Positions 1 through 13,000 of a DNA stretch of 64,000 bases are shown one piece after another. Within the stretch, counting starts at the first letter, position 1. Every line of letters begins with the position of its first letter. Source of the stretch: Taeniopygia guttata. Lineage: Eukaryota; Chordata; Aves; Passeriformes; Estrildidae. The notes below the pieces were generated by a model. The model saw only the letters and a program-made list of their open reading frames with translations. It was not told the DNA's origin and did not search any database. A program made the position numbers and the translations under genes. The stretch is taken from contig NC_133059.1 of the NCBI RefSeq assembly GCF_048771995.1, forward strand, positions 3,089,001 to 3,153,000. Reading direction: 5' to 3'.

Positions 1-850
1 TCACAATCCCCATTCCCCTCACAATTTCCCCTCACAATCCCCATTCTCCCTCACAATTCCCATTCCCCTCACAATTCCCCTCACAATTCCCCTTCACAAT
101 CCCCATTCTCCCTCACAATCCCCATTCCCCTCACAATCCCCATTCTCCCTCACAATCCCCATTCCCCTCACAATCCCCATTCCCCTCACAATCCCCATTC
201 CCCTCACAATTCCCCTCACAATTCCCCTCACAATCTCCATTCCCCTCACGATTCCCCTCACCATTTCCCCTCACAATCCCCATTCCCCTCCCAATCGACA
301 TTCCCCTCACAATCCCCCTCACGATTTCCCCTCACAATCCCCATTCCCCTCACAATTCCCCTCACAATCCCCATTCCCCTGACAATTCCCCTCACAATCC
401 CCATTCCCCTCACAATCCCCATTCCCCTCACAATCCCCATTCCCCTCACAATCCCCATTCCCCTCACAATTCCCCTCACAATCCCCATTCCCCTCACAAT
501 TCCCCTCACAATCCCCATTCCCCCTCACAATTCCCCTCACAATCCCCATTCCCCTCACAATCCCCATTTCCCCTCACAATTCCCCGTCACCATTTCCCCT
601 CACAATTCCCCTCACAATTCCCCATCACAATCCCCATTCCCCTCACAATTCCCCTCACAATCCCCATTCCCCTCACAATTTCCCCTCACAATCCCCATTC
701 CCCTCACAATCCCCATTCCCCCTCACAATTCCCCCTCACAATTTCCTCTCACAATCCCCATTTCCCTCACAATCCCCATTCCTCTCACAATCCCCATTCC
801 CCTCACAATTCCCCTCACAATTCCCAATTCCCCTCGCCATCCCCATTCCC
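1..850. repeat. CLASRP intron minisatellite
   Basis: Tandem copies of cccctcacaatccccatt (18 bp) mixed with a shorter cccctcacaattcc form. This is the right part of an intron whose donor lies outside the window. Apparent MGIVRG and EGNGDC proteins are translations of the repeat. Confidence 0.9.
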
Positions 851-917
851 CCGGGATCCATCCCTCTCCGGGGCTGTGTCCCCGGGCTGGAGGGCTCTGT
901 TTGCCGGCTCCCGGCAG

Positions 918-1066
918 GCTGGCGGAGAAGAAGGCGTCCATCGGCTACACCTACGAGGACAGCACGGTGGAGGAGCTGGAGAACGCCCTGGAGAAGCGGC
1001 CGGGCGACGACGACGACTCCGAGGACGACTCCAACACGGACGAGGACGAAGTGATCCCGGACATCG
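918..1066 (+). CDS. CLASRP: CLASRP exon (first in window)
   Basis: Acceptor CCGGCAG, donor CG|GTAACG. It encodes [19 protein letters not shown] followed by an acidic stretch ending EDEVIPDI. It begins with the last base of a codon, so coding sequence continues leftward beyond the window. Confidence 0.93.
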
Positions 1067-4000
1067 GTAACGCTCCCGCGGGTCGCGCGCGGGGTCCCGC
1101 CGGCACTCCGGGGCGCAATTCCAAGATTTTCCATCCGTTTTTCCAGACGTGGAGGTGGACGTGGATGAGCTGAACCAGGAGCAAGTGGCCGACCTGAACA
1201 AGCAGGCTACCACCTACGGCATGGCCGAGGGCGATTTCGTCAGGTACGGCCCGGGAAAACCTCGGGAAAAGCTGGGATCTGACCTCGGGGAGGGCTCCTG
1301 CTTTTCCTTGGGATTTCGGCTCGGGAATCCCGTTTTTCCTTGGGATTCTCTCCTGGAAACCTCCTTAGAATTTTGGCTCGGGAATCCCATTTTTCCTTGG
1401 GATTCTCTCCTGGAAATCCCCTTAGAATTTTGGCTCGGGAATCCCATTTTTCCTTGGGATTCTCTCCGAGAAATCACACTTTTCCTTGGGATTTCGGCTC
1501 GGGAATCCCGTTTTTCCTTGGGATTCTCTTCGGGAAATCCCACTTTTCCTTGGGATTCTCTCCTGGAAATCCCCTTAGAATTTTGGCTCGGGAATCCCAT
1601 TTTTCCTTGGGATTCTCTCCGAGAAATCTCACTTTTCCTTGGGATTTTGGCTTGGGAATCTCTTTTTTCCTTCCGATTCTCTCCTCGAAATCCCACTTTT
1701 CCTTGGGATTCTCTCCTGGAAATCCCCTTACAATTTTGGCTCAGGAATCCTGTTTTTCCTTGGGATTTTGGCTCAGGAATCCCGTTTTTCCTTGGGATTC
1801 TCTCCTGGAAATCCCACTTTTCCTTGGGATTCTCTCCTGGAAATCCCCTTAGAATTTTGGCTCGGGAATCCCATTTTCCTTGGGATTCTCTCCTGGAAAT
1901 CCCCTTAGAATTTTGGCTCAGGAATCCCATTTTTCCTTGGGATTCTCTCCTGGAAATCCCCTTAGAATTTTGGCTCAGGAATCCCATTTTTCCTTGGGAT
2001 TCTCTCCTGGAAATCCCCTTAGAATTTTGGCTCCAGAATCCCATTTTTCCTTGGGATTCTCTCCTGGAAATCCCCTTAGAATTTTGGCTCGGGAATCCCA
2101 TTTTTCCTTGGGATTCTCTCCAAGAAATCACACTTTTCCTTGGGATTTTGGCTTAGGAATCTCTTTTTACCTTGGGATTCTCTCCTCGAAATCCCACTTT
2201 TCTTTCAGATACTCTCCTGGCAATCCCCTTACAATTTTGGCTCAGGAATCCTGTTTTTCCTTGGGATTCTCTCCTAGAAATTCAGTATTTCCTTGGGATT
2301 TTGGCTCGGGAATCCCGTTTTTCCTTGGGACTCTCTGTTAAAAATCCCATTTTTCCTTGGGACTCTCTCCTGGAAATCACACTTTTCTTTCGGATTCTCT
2401 TCTGGAAATCCCATTTTTCCTTGAGATTTTGGCTTGGGAATCCATTTTCCCTTGGGATTCTCTCCTGGAAATCACACTTTTCTTTCAGATTCTCTCCTGA
2501 AAATCCCATTTTTCCTTGAGATTTTGGCTTGGGAATCCCATTTTCCCTTGGGATTCTCTCCTGCAAATTCCATTTTTCCTTGGGATTCTCTCCTGGAAAT
2601 CACACTTTCCCTTGGGATTCTGCCTCAGATCTCCCTGGTTTTCCTGTGGTTTCCCCCCCTTTTTTCCAGACTTTCCCTTTTTCCCTGAGATTCTGCCTTG
2701 AAAATCCCATTTTTCCCTGAAATTCCAGCTCAGGGCTCCCCCTTTTCCTCAGAATTCGGGATCTCCCCAAACCCCCGCCCTGATCCCGCTTTTTTTTCCC
2801 CTGGAAAAAGGATGCTGAGGAAGGACAAGGAAGAGGCTGAAGCCATCAAAAACGCCAAGGCCCTGGAGGAGGAGAAGGCCATGTACTCGGTGAGGGAAAA
2901 ACCTGGAAAAAACACAGAAAAAACGGGAATTTTCCCTCGGGAAATCCCCAAAAATCCCTTCCCTTCCCCAGGGCCGCCGCTCCCGCCGGCAGCGCCGGGA
3001 ATTCCGGGAGAAGCGGCTGAAAGGCCGGAAAATCAGCCCCCCCAGGTGAGATTCCCAACCTTTTCACCCCCAATTCCAACGTTTTTCCCCAACATTTTCC
3101 CTCAAATCCCAACATTTTCATCCCAAATCCCAACGTTCCCCCCCCCCCCAAGTCAATGGTTTTATTCTGAATTCCATTTTCCTCCAAAATCTCACCGTTC
3201 TCCCCCCAAATCCCAACTTCCCATTCCCAAATCCCAGTTTTTCATTCCCAAATCCTGGTTTTACTCTCAATCCCACCAATTTTCCCCTGAATCCCAAATT
3301 CTCATTCCCAAATCCCCCCAATTCCCAATTTTCCATTCCCAAAACCCTCAAATAGCCCCAGGTTTCCCCAAATCCCCCCAAACCCCACCTTTTCACCCCC
3401 GAAGTCCCATTTTTCCCCTGAAATCCCCCCAATTCTTCCCCCAAACGCTCCCAAATCTCCCCATTTTCCCCCAAAATCCCCCCAACCCCACATTTCCCCT
3501 CCGATTCCACCCAAATCCCCCCATTTCTCCCCAAATCCCCCCCAATTCTGCCCAAATCCCCCCAATTTCCCCCCTAATCCCTCAATTTCCCCCCAAATCC
3601 CCCCTAATTCCCCCAAATTCCCCCAAATCCCCCCAATTTCCCCCCTAATCCCCCCATTTCCCCCCCAATTCCGCCCAAATCCCCCCCGTTCTCCCCAAAT
3701 CCCCCCCAATTCTGCCCAAATCTCCCCAATTCCCACCCAAATCCCCCCTAATTCCCCCCAATTCCCCCCAATCCTCCCCAAATCTCCCCAATTCCCCCCA
3801 AATCGCCCCAATTCACCCCAGTTCCCCCCCGGTTCCCCCCCAAATTCCTCAAATCCCTCCCAAATCGCCCCTTTCTCACCCCAAACCCCCATTTCTGTCT
3901 CCCCACAGCTACGCCCGCCGGGACAGCCCCACCTACGACCCCTACAAACGGTAACGGCCCCGGTATCGGTACCGACCCGGTACCATCCCAGTATCGGTAC

Positions 4001-7000
4001 CACTCCGGTATCGGTACCACCACTGGTACCACCCTCAGTACCGGTACCACCCTGGTACCACCCCGGTACCAACCCCAGTATCGTTACCCCTACGGTACCA
4101 CCCCTGGTATTGGTACCACCCCGGTACCACCCCCAGCACCACTGCAGTACCGGTACCAGTACCTCTCGGTGTTGGTACCACCCCTGGTACCACCCCAGTA
4201 CCACTCCCGGTGTCGGTACCACCCCGGTGCCACCCCCAATACCCCCCCAGCAGCACCACGGTGCCGGTACCGGTACCGGTACCACTCCCGGTGTCGGTAC
4301 CACCCCCAGTACCGGTACCGGTACCACCCCTGGTATCGCTACCACCCCAATACTCCCCCAATACCCCCCCCAGTACCACCCCCAGCACCACCCCAGTACC
4401 GGTGCCGGTACCGGTACCACTCCCAGTGTCGGTACCACCCCCAGTACCACCCCCAGTACCACCCCCAGCACCACCCCAGTACCAGTACCGGTACCAGTAC
4501 CACCCCGGTACCTCCCCCAATACCCCCCCATCACCACCCTGGTACCACCCCCGGTACCGGTACCGGTACCACTCCCGGTGTCGGTACCACCCCCGGTACC
4601 GGTACCGGTACCACCCCGGTGTCGCTGCAGGTCTCCGTCGGAGTCGAGCTCGGAGTCGCGGTCCCGTTCCTCGCGCACGCCGTCGCCGGGCCGTGAGGAG
4701 AAGATCACCTTCATCACCAGCTTCGGCGGCAGCGACGAGGAGCAGCGCCCCGGGCCCCGCGAGCGCCCACGCCCCGCCGGTACCGGTACTGGTACTGGTA
4801 CTGGTACCGGCACACCGGCACACCGCGACGGCTCACGGTCAGTGCCGGGCCCGGCCGGGCTCATCCGGCCCGTTCCGTGTGTTGGAACCCGATTTTTTCC
4901 TTTTTCTCTCATTTTTTTATTCCCCTTTTTTCCCTTTTTCTCGCTTTTTTATTCTGCTTTTTCCCTTTTTCGCGCTTTTTTATTCTGCTTTTTCTCCTTT
5001 TTTCTCGGTTTTGTATTCTGCTTTTTTCCCTTTTTCTCGCTTTTTTATCCCGCTTTTTTCCCTTTTTCTCGCTTTTTTATTCTGCTTTTTCTCCTTTTTT
5101 CCCTCTTTTGTGTTCTGCCTTTTTCCCTTTTTCTCTTTTTCTCTTTTGTGCCCCGCTTTTTTCCTTTTTCTCACTTTTTTATTCTGCTTTTTCTCCTTTT
5201 TTCTCTCTTTTGTGTCCCGCTTTTTTCCTTTTTCTCTCTTTTTTATTCTGCTTTTTCTCCTTTTTTCTCTCTTTTTTATTCCGCTTTTTTCCCTTTTTCT
5301 CGCTTTTTTATTCCACTTTTTCTCCTTTTTTCTCTTTTTTGTGTCTCGCTTTTTTCCTTTTTCTCTCTTTTGTATTCTGCTTTTTTCCCTTTTTCTCTCT
5401 TTTGTATTCCACTTTTTCTTCTTTTTTCACTCTTATATTCTGCTTTTTTCCTTTTTCTCTTTTGTATTCCACTTTTTTCCTTTTTTCTCTCTTTTGTATT
5501 CTGCTTTTTTCCTTTTTCTCTCTTTTATGCCCTGCTTTTTTCCCTTTTCTCTTTTGTATTCCGCTTTTTTCCCTTTTTCTCTTTTGTATTCCGCTTTTTT
5601 TCCTTTTCTCTCGGTTTTTTATACCGCTTTTTTCCTTTTTCTCGGTTTTTTATCCTGCTTTTTCCTTTTTCCTCGCTTTTTTATCCCGCTTTTTTCTCTT
5701 TTTCTCGCTTCTTTATTCTGCTTTTTTCCCTTTTTTCTCTGCTTTGTATTCTGCTTTTTCTCCTTTTTTCACTCTTTTGTATTCTGCTTTTTCTCCTTTT
5801 TTCTCTCTTTTTTATTCCGCTTTTTTCCCTTTTTTCCCTGTTTTGTATTCCACTTTTTCTCCTTTTTTCTCTCTTTTGTGTCCTGCTTTTTTCCTTTTTC
5901 TCTTTTTTATTCCACTTTTTCTCCTTTTCTCTGTTTTTTCCCTCTTTTGTGTTCCGCTTTTTCTCCTTTTTTCTCTCTTTTGTGCCCCGCTTTTTTCCTT
6001 TTTTCCCTCTTCTGTGTTCTGCTTTTTTCCTTTTCCCTCCTTTTCGTATTCTGCTTTTTCTCCTTTTCTCTCTTGTATTTCGCTTTTTTCCTTTTTCCTC
6101 CCTTTTGTATTATGCCTTTTTCCTCTTTTCTTGCCTTTGTATCCTGCTTTTTTTTTTTTCTCTCTTTTCTATTTTTATCCTTCTTTCTCTTCCCCTTTTT
6201 CCTTTTTGTCCCCTTTTTCCCCCTCTTTTACTCATTTTTTTCCTCTTATTTTCCCTTTTCCCCCACTTTTTCCTCCTTTTTTCTCTCTTTTTCCCCTTCC
6301 CCCCATTTCTCACCCGTTCTCCCTTTTCCAGGCGCCGCTCTTCCTCCTCCTCCTCCTCCTCGTCCTCCTCGCGCTCCTCCTCCTCCTCGTGGTGCAGCTC
6401 GGGCGGCTCCCGCGGCTCCCGGGGCTCCCGGGCGCCGTTCCGCCGCTGCCGGGGCGCGTTCCGGGGCCGCCGCCGCTCCCGCAGCCGCAGCCGCTCCCGG
6501 AGCCGCTCCCGGAGCCGCTCCCGTTCCCGCCGCTACTCCCGGGGCGAGTCCCGGGACAGCCGCCGCCGCTCCCGCTCCGCCGAGCGCGGCCGCCGCCGCC
6601 GCCACCGCCGCTCCAGGTCAGCCCGGGACCGGTTCCGGTCACTTTGGGTCCGGTTCGGGTCACTGTGGGCCTGGTTCGGGTCAGTTTGGGTCAGTTTGGG
6701 TCAGTCTGGGACCAGTTTGGGACAGTCCAGGACCGGTTAGGGACTGGTTCGGGTCAGTTTGGGTCAGTTTGGGACCGGTTCGGGTCACTTTGGGACAGTC
6801 TGGGACCAGTTCGGGTCACTTTGGGTCAGTCTGGAACCGGTTTGGGTCAGTTTGGGTCAGGTTCGGGTCAGTTTGGGACCGGTTCGGGTCAGTTTGGGAC
6901 AGGTTTGGGTCAGTTCGGGACAGTCCGGGACTGGTTCGGGTCACTGTGGGTCACTTTGGGTCACTTTGGGTCCGGTTCGGGTCACTGTGGGCCTGGTTCG

Positions 7001-10000
7001 GGTCAGTTTGGGTCAGTTTGGGTCAGTCTGGGACCAGTTTGGGACAGTCCAGGACCGGTTAGGGACTGGTTCGGGTCAGTTTGGGTCAGTTTGGGACCGG
7101 TTCGGGTCACTTTGGGACAGTCTGGGACCAGTTCGGGTCACTTTGGGTCAGTCTGGAACCGGTTTGGGTCAGTTTGGGTCAGGTTCGGGTCAGTTTGGGA
7201 CCGGTTCGGGTCAGTTTGGGACAGGTTTGGGTCAGTTTGGGACCTGTTTGGGTCAGTCTGGGACCGGTTCAGGTCAGTTTGGGACAGTTTGGCACCAGTT
7301 TGGGTCAGTTTGGGTCAGTTTGGGACAGTTTGGGACCAGTTCGGGTCAGTTCGGGTCAGTTTGGGACAGTCTGGGACAGTCCGGGACTGGTTCAGGTCAC
7401 TTTGGGTCAGTTCGGGTCAGTTTGGGACCAGTTCGGGTCACTTTGGGACTGGTTCAGGTCACTTTGGGACCGGTTCGGGTCAGTTTGGGACAGTTTGGGA
7501 CCAGTTCGGTCAGTTTGGGACCGGTTCGGGTCACTGTGAGTCCGGTTCGGGTCAGTTTGGGACCGGTTCGGGTCAGTCTGGGACCGGTTTGGCACCGGTT
7601 CGGGTCACTTTGGGTCCGGTTCGGGTCAGTTCGGGTCAGTTTAGGTCAGTTTGGGACAGTCCAGGACTGGTTCACACCAGTTCGGGTCAGTCTGGGACCA
7701 GTTTGGGTCAGGTTCAGGTCACTTTGGTTCAGTCTGGGACTGGTTTGGGTCAGTTTGGGACCGGTTCGAGTCAGTTTGGGTCAGATTCGGGTCAGTTTGG
7801 GTAAGTCTGGGACCGGTTCGGGTCAGTTTGGGTCAGGTTCGGGTCAGATTCGGGTCAGTTCGGGTCAGTTTGGGACCGGTTCGGGTCAGTTTGGGACTGG
7901 TTTGGGTCAGTTTGGGTCAGTCTGGGACCGGTTCGGGTCACTTTGGGTCAGTCCGGGACCAGTTTGGGACCGGTTCAGGTCACTTTGGGTCAGGTTCGGG
8001 TCAGTTTGGGACAGTATGGGACCGGTTCGGGTCAGTTTGGGTCCGGTTTGGGTCAGTCTGGGACCGGTTCGGGACCGGTTCGGGTCACTGTGGGTCCGGT
8101 TCGGGTCAGTTTGGGTCAGTCTGGGACCGGTTCGGGTCACTTTGGGACCGGTTCGGGTCAGTTTGGGACAGTCTGGGACTGGTTCGGGTCACTTTGGGTC
8201 AGTTTGGGACTGGTTTGGGTCAGTCTGGGTCAGTTTGGGTCACTTTGGGACAGTCTGGGACCAGTTCAGGTCAGTTTGGGACAGGTTCGGGTCACTTTGG
8301 GTCAGTCTGGGACAGTCTGGGACTGGTTCGCGTCAGTTTGGGACAGTTTGGGTCAGTTCATGTCAGTCTGGGACTGATTTGGGTCACTTTGGGACTGGTT
8401 CGGGTCAGTTTGGGTCACTTTGGGTCAGTTTGGGTCAGTCTGGGACCGGTTCGGGTCAGTCTGGATCAGTTCGGGTCAGTTTGGGACAGTCTGGGACCAG
8501 TTATGGTCACTTTGGATCAGTCCGGGACCGGTTCAGGTCAGTTTGGGACCAGTTTGGGTCACTTTGGGTCAGTCTGGTTCCGGTTCGGGTCAGTTCGGGT
8601 CAGTTTGGGTTTTCCTGTTCCCTGTTTTCCTGCCATTCCCTCCCGTTTCCTGCAGGATTTTCCTGTTTCCTGCGGACTTTTCCCATTTCCCGTGGGATTT
8701 TCCCAATTCCCTTGGGATTTTCCCGTGGGATTTTCCCTTTTCCCGTGGGATTTCCCCGTGGGATTTTCCCGTTCCCGGTGGGATTTTCCTGTTCCCCGCG
8801 GGCTTTTCCCGTTCCCCACGGGATTTTCCCGTTCCCCGCGGGCTTTTCCCATTTCCCGTGGCATTTTCCCGCAGGATTTCCCATTTCCCCTGGGATTTTC
8901 CCATGGGACTTTCCTGTGGGATTTCCCATTTCCCGCGGGCTTTTCCCATTTCCCGTGGGATTTTCCCATGGGATTTTCCCTTTTCCCGTGAGATTTTCCC
9001 GCAGGGTTTTCCCGTATTCCTGCCGTTCCCACCCATTTCCTGCAGGATTTTCCTGTTTCCTCTGGGATTTTCCCGTTCCCCGCGGGCTTTTCCCATTTCC
9101 CGTGGGATTTTCCCGTGGGATTTTCCCATTTCCCCTGGGATTTTCCCCTGAGGTTTTCCCGTTCCCCGCAGGCTTTTCCCATTTCCCGTGGGATTCTCCC
9201 GTGGGATTTTCCCATTTCCTGTGGGATTTTCCCGTTCCCTGTGGGCTTTTCCCATTTCCCATGGCATTTTCCCATTTCCCATGGGATTTTCCCGTGGGAT
9301 TTTCCCATTTCCCCTGGGCTTTTCCCATGGGATTTTCCCTTTTCCCGCGGGCTTTTCCCATTTTAACGCCGTTCCCGCGCAGGAGCCGGTCGCGGCGCTC
9401 GGCGCGCTCGTGGCGCCGCTGGAGCAGTCAGAGCCGCAGCAGCCGCAGCGACTCCCGGAGCCCCTCCCGGTCCCGGTCCCGGTCCCGATCCCGATCCCGA
9501 TCCCGGTCCCGATCCCGGTCCCAGTCCCGCTCCCCCAGCCCCGCCGCGCCCCGGGACAAGGCCCCGCCGCGCCCCCCGGCCTCGCCCGCCCTCGGAGAGA
9601 AGCTGAAAAAGTGAGTGCGGAAAAGCAAAAATAACCCCAAAATCCCTCCTGGAACCCACAAAATCCCTCTGGGAGTCCTCAAATCCCATGGAATGTCCCC
9701 AAAATCCCTCTGGGAGCCCCCAAAATCACTCTGAGATTCCTCAAAATCCCCCAGAATGACCCCAAAACCCCTCTGGGAGCCCCCAAAATCCCTCCAGGAG
9801 TCCTCAAATCCCACGGAATGTCCCCAAAATCCCTCTGACATTCCCCAAAATCCTTCTGGGAGCCCTCAGATCCCACGGAATGTCCCCAAAATCCCTATGA
9901 GAGTCCCCAAAATCCAGCTGAGATTCCCCAAAATCCCTCCGGAAACCCCAAAATCCTTCTGGGAGTCCTCAAATCCCACGGAATGTCCCCAAAATCCATC

Positions 10001-13000
10001 CGAGATTCCCCAAAATCCCTCTGAGATTCCCCAAAATCCATCCGAGATTCCCCAAAATCCTTCTGGGAGTCCTCAAATCCCGTGGAATGTCCCCAAAATC
10101 CATCTGAGATTCCCCAAAATCCCTCTGGGAGACCCCAAAATCCCTCCGGGAGATCTCAAAATCCTCAGAACGTCCCTAAAATCCCTCTGAGATTCCCCAA
10201 AATCACTCTGGGAGCCTCCAAAATCCCTCTGAGATTCCTCAAAATCCCCAGAATGTCCCCAAAATCCCTCTGAGATTCCCCAATGTCCCTCTGAGATTCC
10301 TCAAAATCCCCAGAATGTCCCCAAAATCACTCTGGGAGCCCCCAAAATCTCTCCGGGAGATCTCAAAATCCCCAGAACGTCCCTAAAATCCATCCGAGAT
10401 TCCCCAAAATCCCCAGAATGTCCCCAAAATCCCCCTGAGATTCCCCAAAATCCCTCTGGGAGCCCTCAAATCCCGTGGAATGTCCCCAAAATCCATCTGA
10501 GATTCCCCCAAATCACTCAGAATCTTCCCCAAAATTCCTCTGGGAGCCCTCTGATCCGACAGAATGTCCCCAAAATCCCTCTGAGATTCCTCAAAATCCA
10601 TCTGAGATTCCTCAAAATCCCCAGAATGTCCCCAAAATCACTCTGGGAGCCCCCAAAATCTCTCCGGGAGATCTCAAAATCCCCAGAACATCCCTAAAAT
10701 CCCTCTGAGTTTCCCCAAAATCCCTCTGGGAGCCCTCAAATCCCGGGGAATGTTCCCAAAATCCCTCCGAGATTCCCCAAAATCCCTCTGAGATTCCTCA
10801 AAATCCCCAGAACGTCCCTAAAATCCATCTAAGATTCCTCAAAATCACCCTGAATCTCCTCAAAATCACCCAGAATCTCTCCAAAATCCCTGTGAGATTC
10901 CTCAAAATCCCCAGAATGTCCCCAAAATCCCTCTGGGAGCCCTCAAATCCCGCGGAATGTCCCCAAAATCCATCTGAGATTCCCCAAAATCCCTCTGGGA
11001 GCCCTCAAAATCCCCAGAATGTCCCCAAAATCCATCTGAGATTCTTCAAAATCCCTCTGAGGTCCCTAAATCCCCCAGAATCTCCCCAAAACCCCTCTGG
11101 GAGCCCCCAAAATCCATCCGAGGTCTCCAAATTCCCCAAAATCTCCCAGAATCCCCCCAAAATCTGCCCCGGATCTCCCCAAAATCTGCCCCAGATCCCC
11201 CCCAAATCCCTAAAATTTCCCCCCAAATCCCTCTGGGATCCCATTTTCCCCCTAATTCACTGTAATTTTTCTCCCAATTTCCCCCCCAAATTTCCCAATT
11301 TCCCGCAATTTCCCCCCAATTTCCCCCCCAAATTTCCCAATTTTCCCCCAATTTCCCTCCAAAATTTCCCAATTTCCTGCAATTTCCCTCCTAAATTTCC
11401 CAATTTCCCGCAATTTCCCCCCAATTTCCCTCCCAAATTTCCCAATTTTCCCCCAAATTCCCTCCCAAATTTCCCAATTTCCTGCAATTTCCCCCCAATT
11501 TCCCTCCCAAATTTCCCAATTTTCCCCCAAATTCCCTCCCAAATTTCCCAATTTTCCCCCAAATTCCCTCCCAAATTTCCCAATTTTCCCCCCAATTTCC
11601 CAATTCCTCCCCAATTTTCCCCCAAATCTGCCAATTTCTCCCCATTTCCCTTCCAAATTTCCCCACTTCACCCCCAAATTTCCCAATTTTCCCCCCAATT
11701 TCCCAATTCCTCCCCAATTTTTCCCCCAAATCTGCCAATTTCTCCCCAATTTCCCCCATTTTCCCCAATTTTCCCCCCAAATTTCCCGATTTTCCCCCCA
11801 AATTCCCCGATTTTCCCGATTTTCCCCCCAAATTTCCCGATTTTCCCGATTTTCCCCCCAAATTCCCGAATTTCTGTCCCGCAGGGCGGACGCTGCGGCG
11901 GGTAAAGATTCCGGAGCTGCCAAAGTCAGTAAGAATTGGAACTTCCCCTTGTGTTTAACGGAATTCCCGGATGGCCTCGGGATCACGGATCCGGGGACCC
12001 CGCCGGGACCGGGAATTTCGGGAGCGGGAGGGAGGGAGGGAGGGGGAATTTCCTGGGATTTGGGGGGAATCAGCTCGGGGGGGCCCTTTCCCCACATTTT
12101 CCTGGAATTTTCCCCGTATTTTCATGGATTTTCCCCATATATTCCGGTTTTCCCCCCATATTTTCCTGGATTTTCCTGGTTTTTCCACACATTTTCCTAG
12201 ATTTTCTCCCATTTTCATGGATTTTCCCCATATATTCCATTTTTTCCCCAGATTTTCCTGTTTTTTCCCACATTTTCCCACGTTTTCCCAGACTTTTCTG
12301 GATTTTCCTGGATTTTCCCACATTATCCTTGATTTTCCCCATATTTTCCTGGATTTTCCTGTTTTTCCACACATTTTCCTGGATTTTCTCAGTTTTTCCT
12401 AGATTTTCCCCATATTTTCATGGATTTTCCCCATATATTCCATTTTTTCCCCAGATTTTCCTGGATTTTCCTGTTTTTTCCTACATTTTCCCAGGTTTTC
12501 CCAGATTTTCCTGGATTTTCCCAGATTTTCCTTGATTTTCCCCATATTTTCCATTTTTTTCCCATATTTTCCTCAATTTTCCCCATATTTTCCTTGATTT
12601 TTTTTCCCCTGGTTTTTCCCATATATTCCATTTTTTTCTCCGTATTTTCCTGGATTTTCCTGTTTTTTCCCCCACATTTTCCTATATTTTCCAAGGTTTT
12701 CCTGGATTTTCCTAGATTTTCCCTGTTTTTCCCCACATTTTCCTGGTTTTTCCAAGATTTTCCTGATTTTTCCCAGATTTTCCTGGATTTTCTTGGTTTT
12801 TTCCCATATTTTCCTTAATTTCCCCAGATTTTATTGTATTTTCCTGTTTTTATTCCATATTATTCTGGATTTTCCAAGGTTTTCTTAATTTTTTTTAGAT
12901 TTTTTCCCCAAATTTTCCAATATTTTCCCAAATTTTCCCGGTCTTTCCTCACATTTTCCTGGACTTCCCATATTTTCTTGGATTTTCCCAGATTTCCCAC

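Noticed and set aside
131-941. MGIVRG/EGNGDC repeat proteins at the left edge
   Set aside because: Direct translations of an 18-bp intron minisatellite.
4110-9614. Several frames of 870-975 codons on + ([25 protein letters not shown])
   Set aside because: They run through CLASRP introns and change composition exactly at array borders; only the short exon parts are coding.
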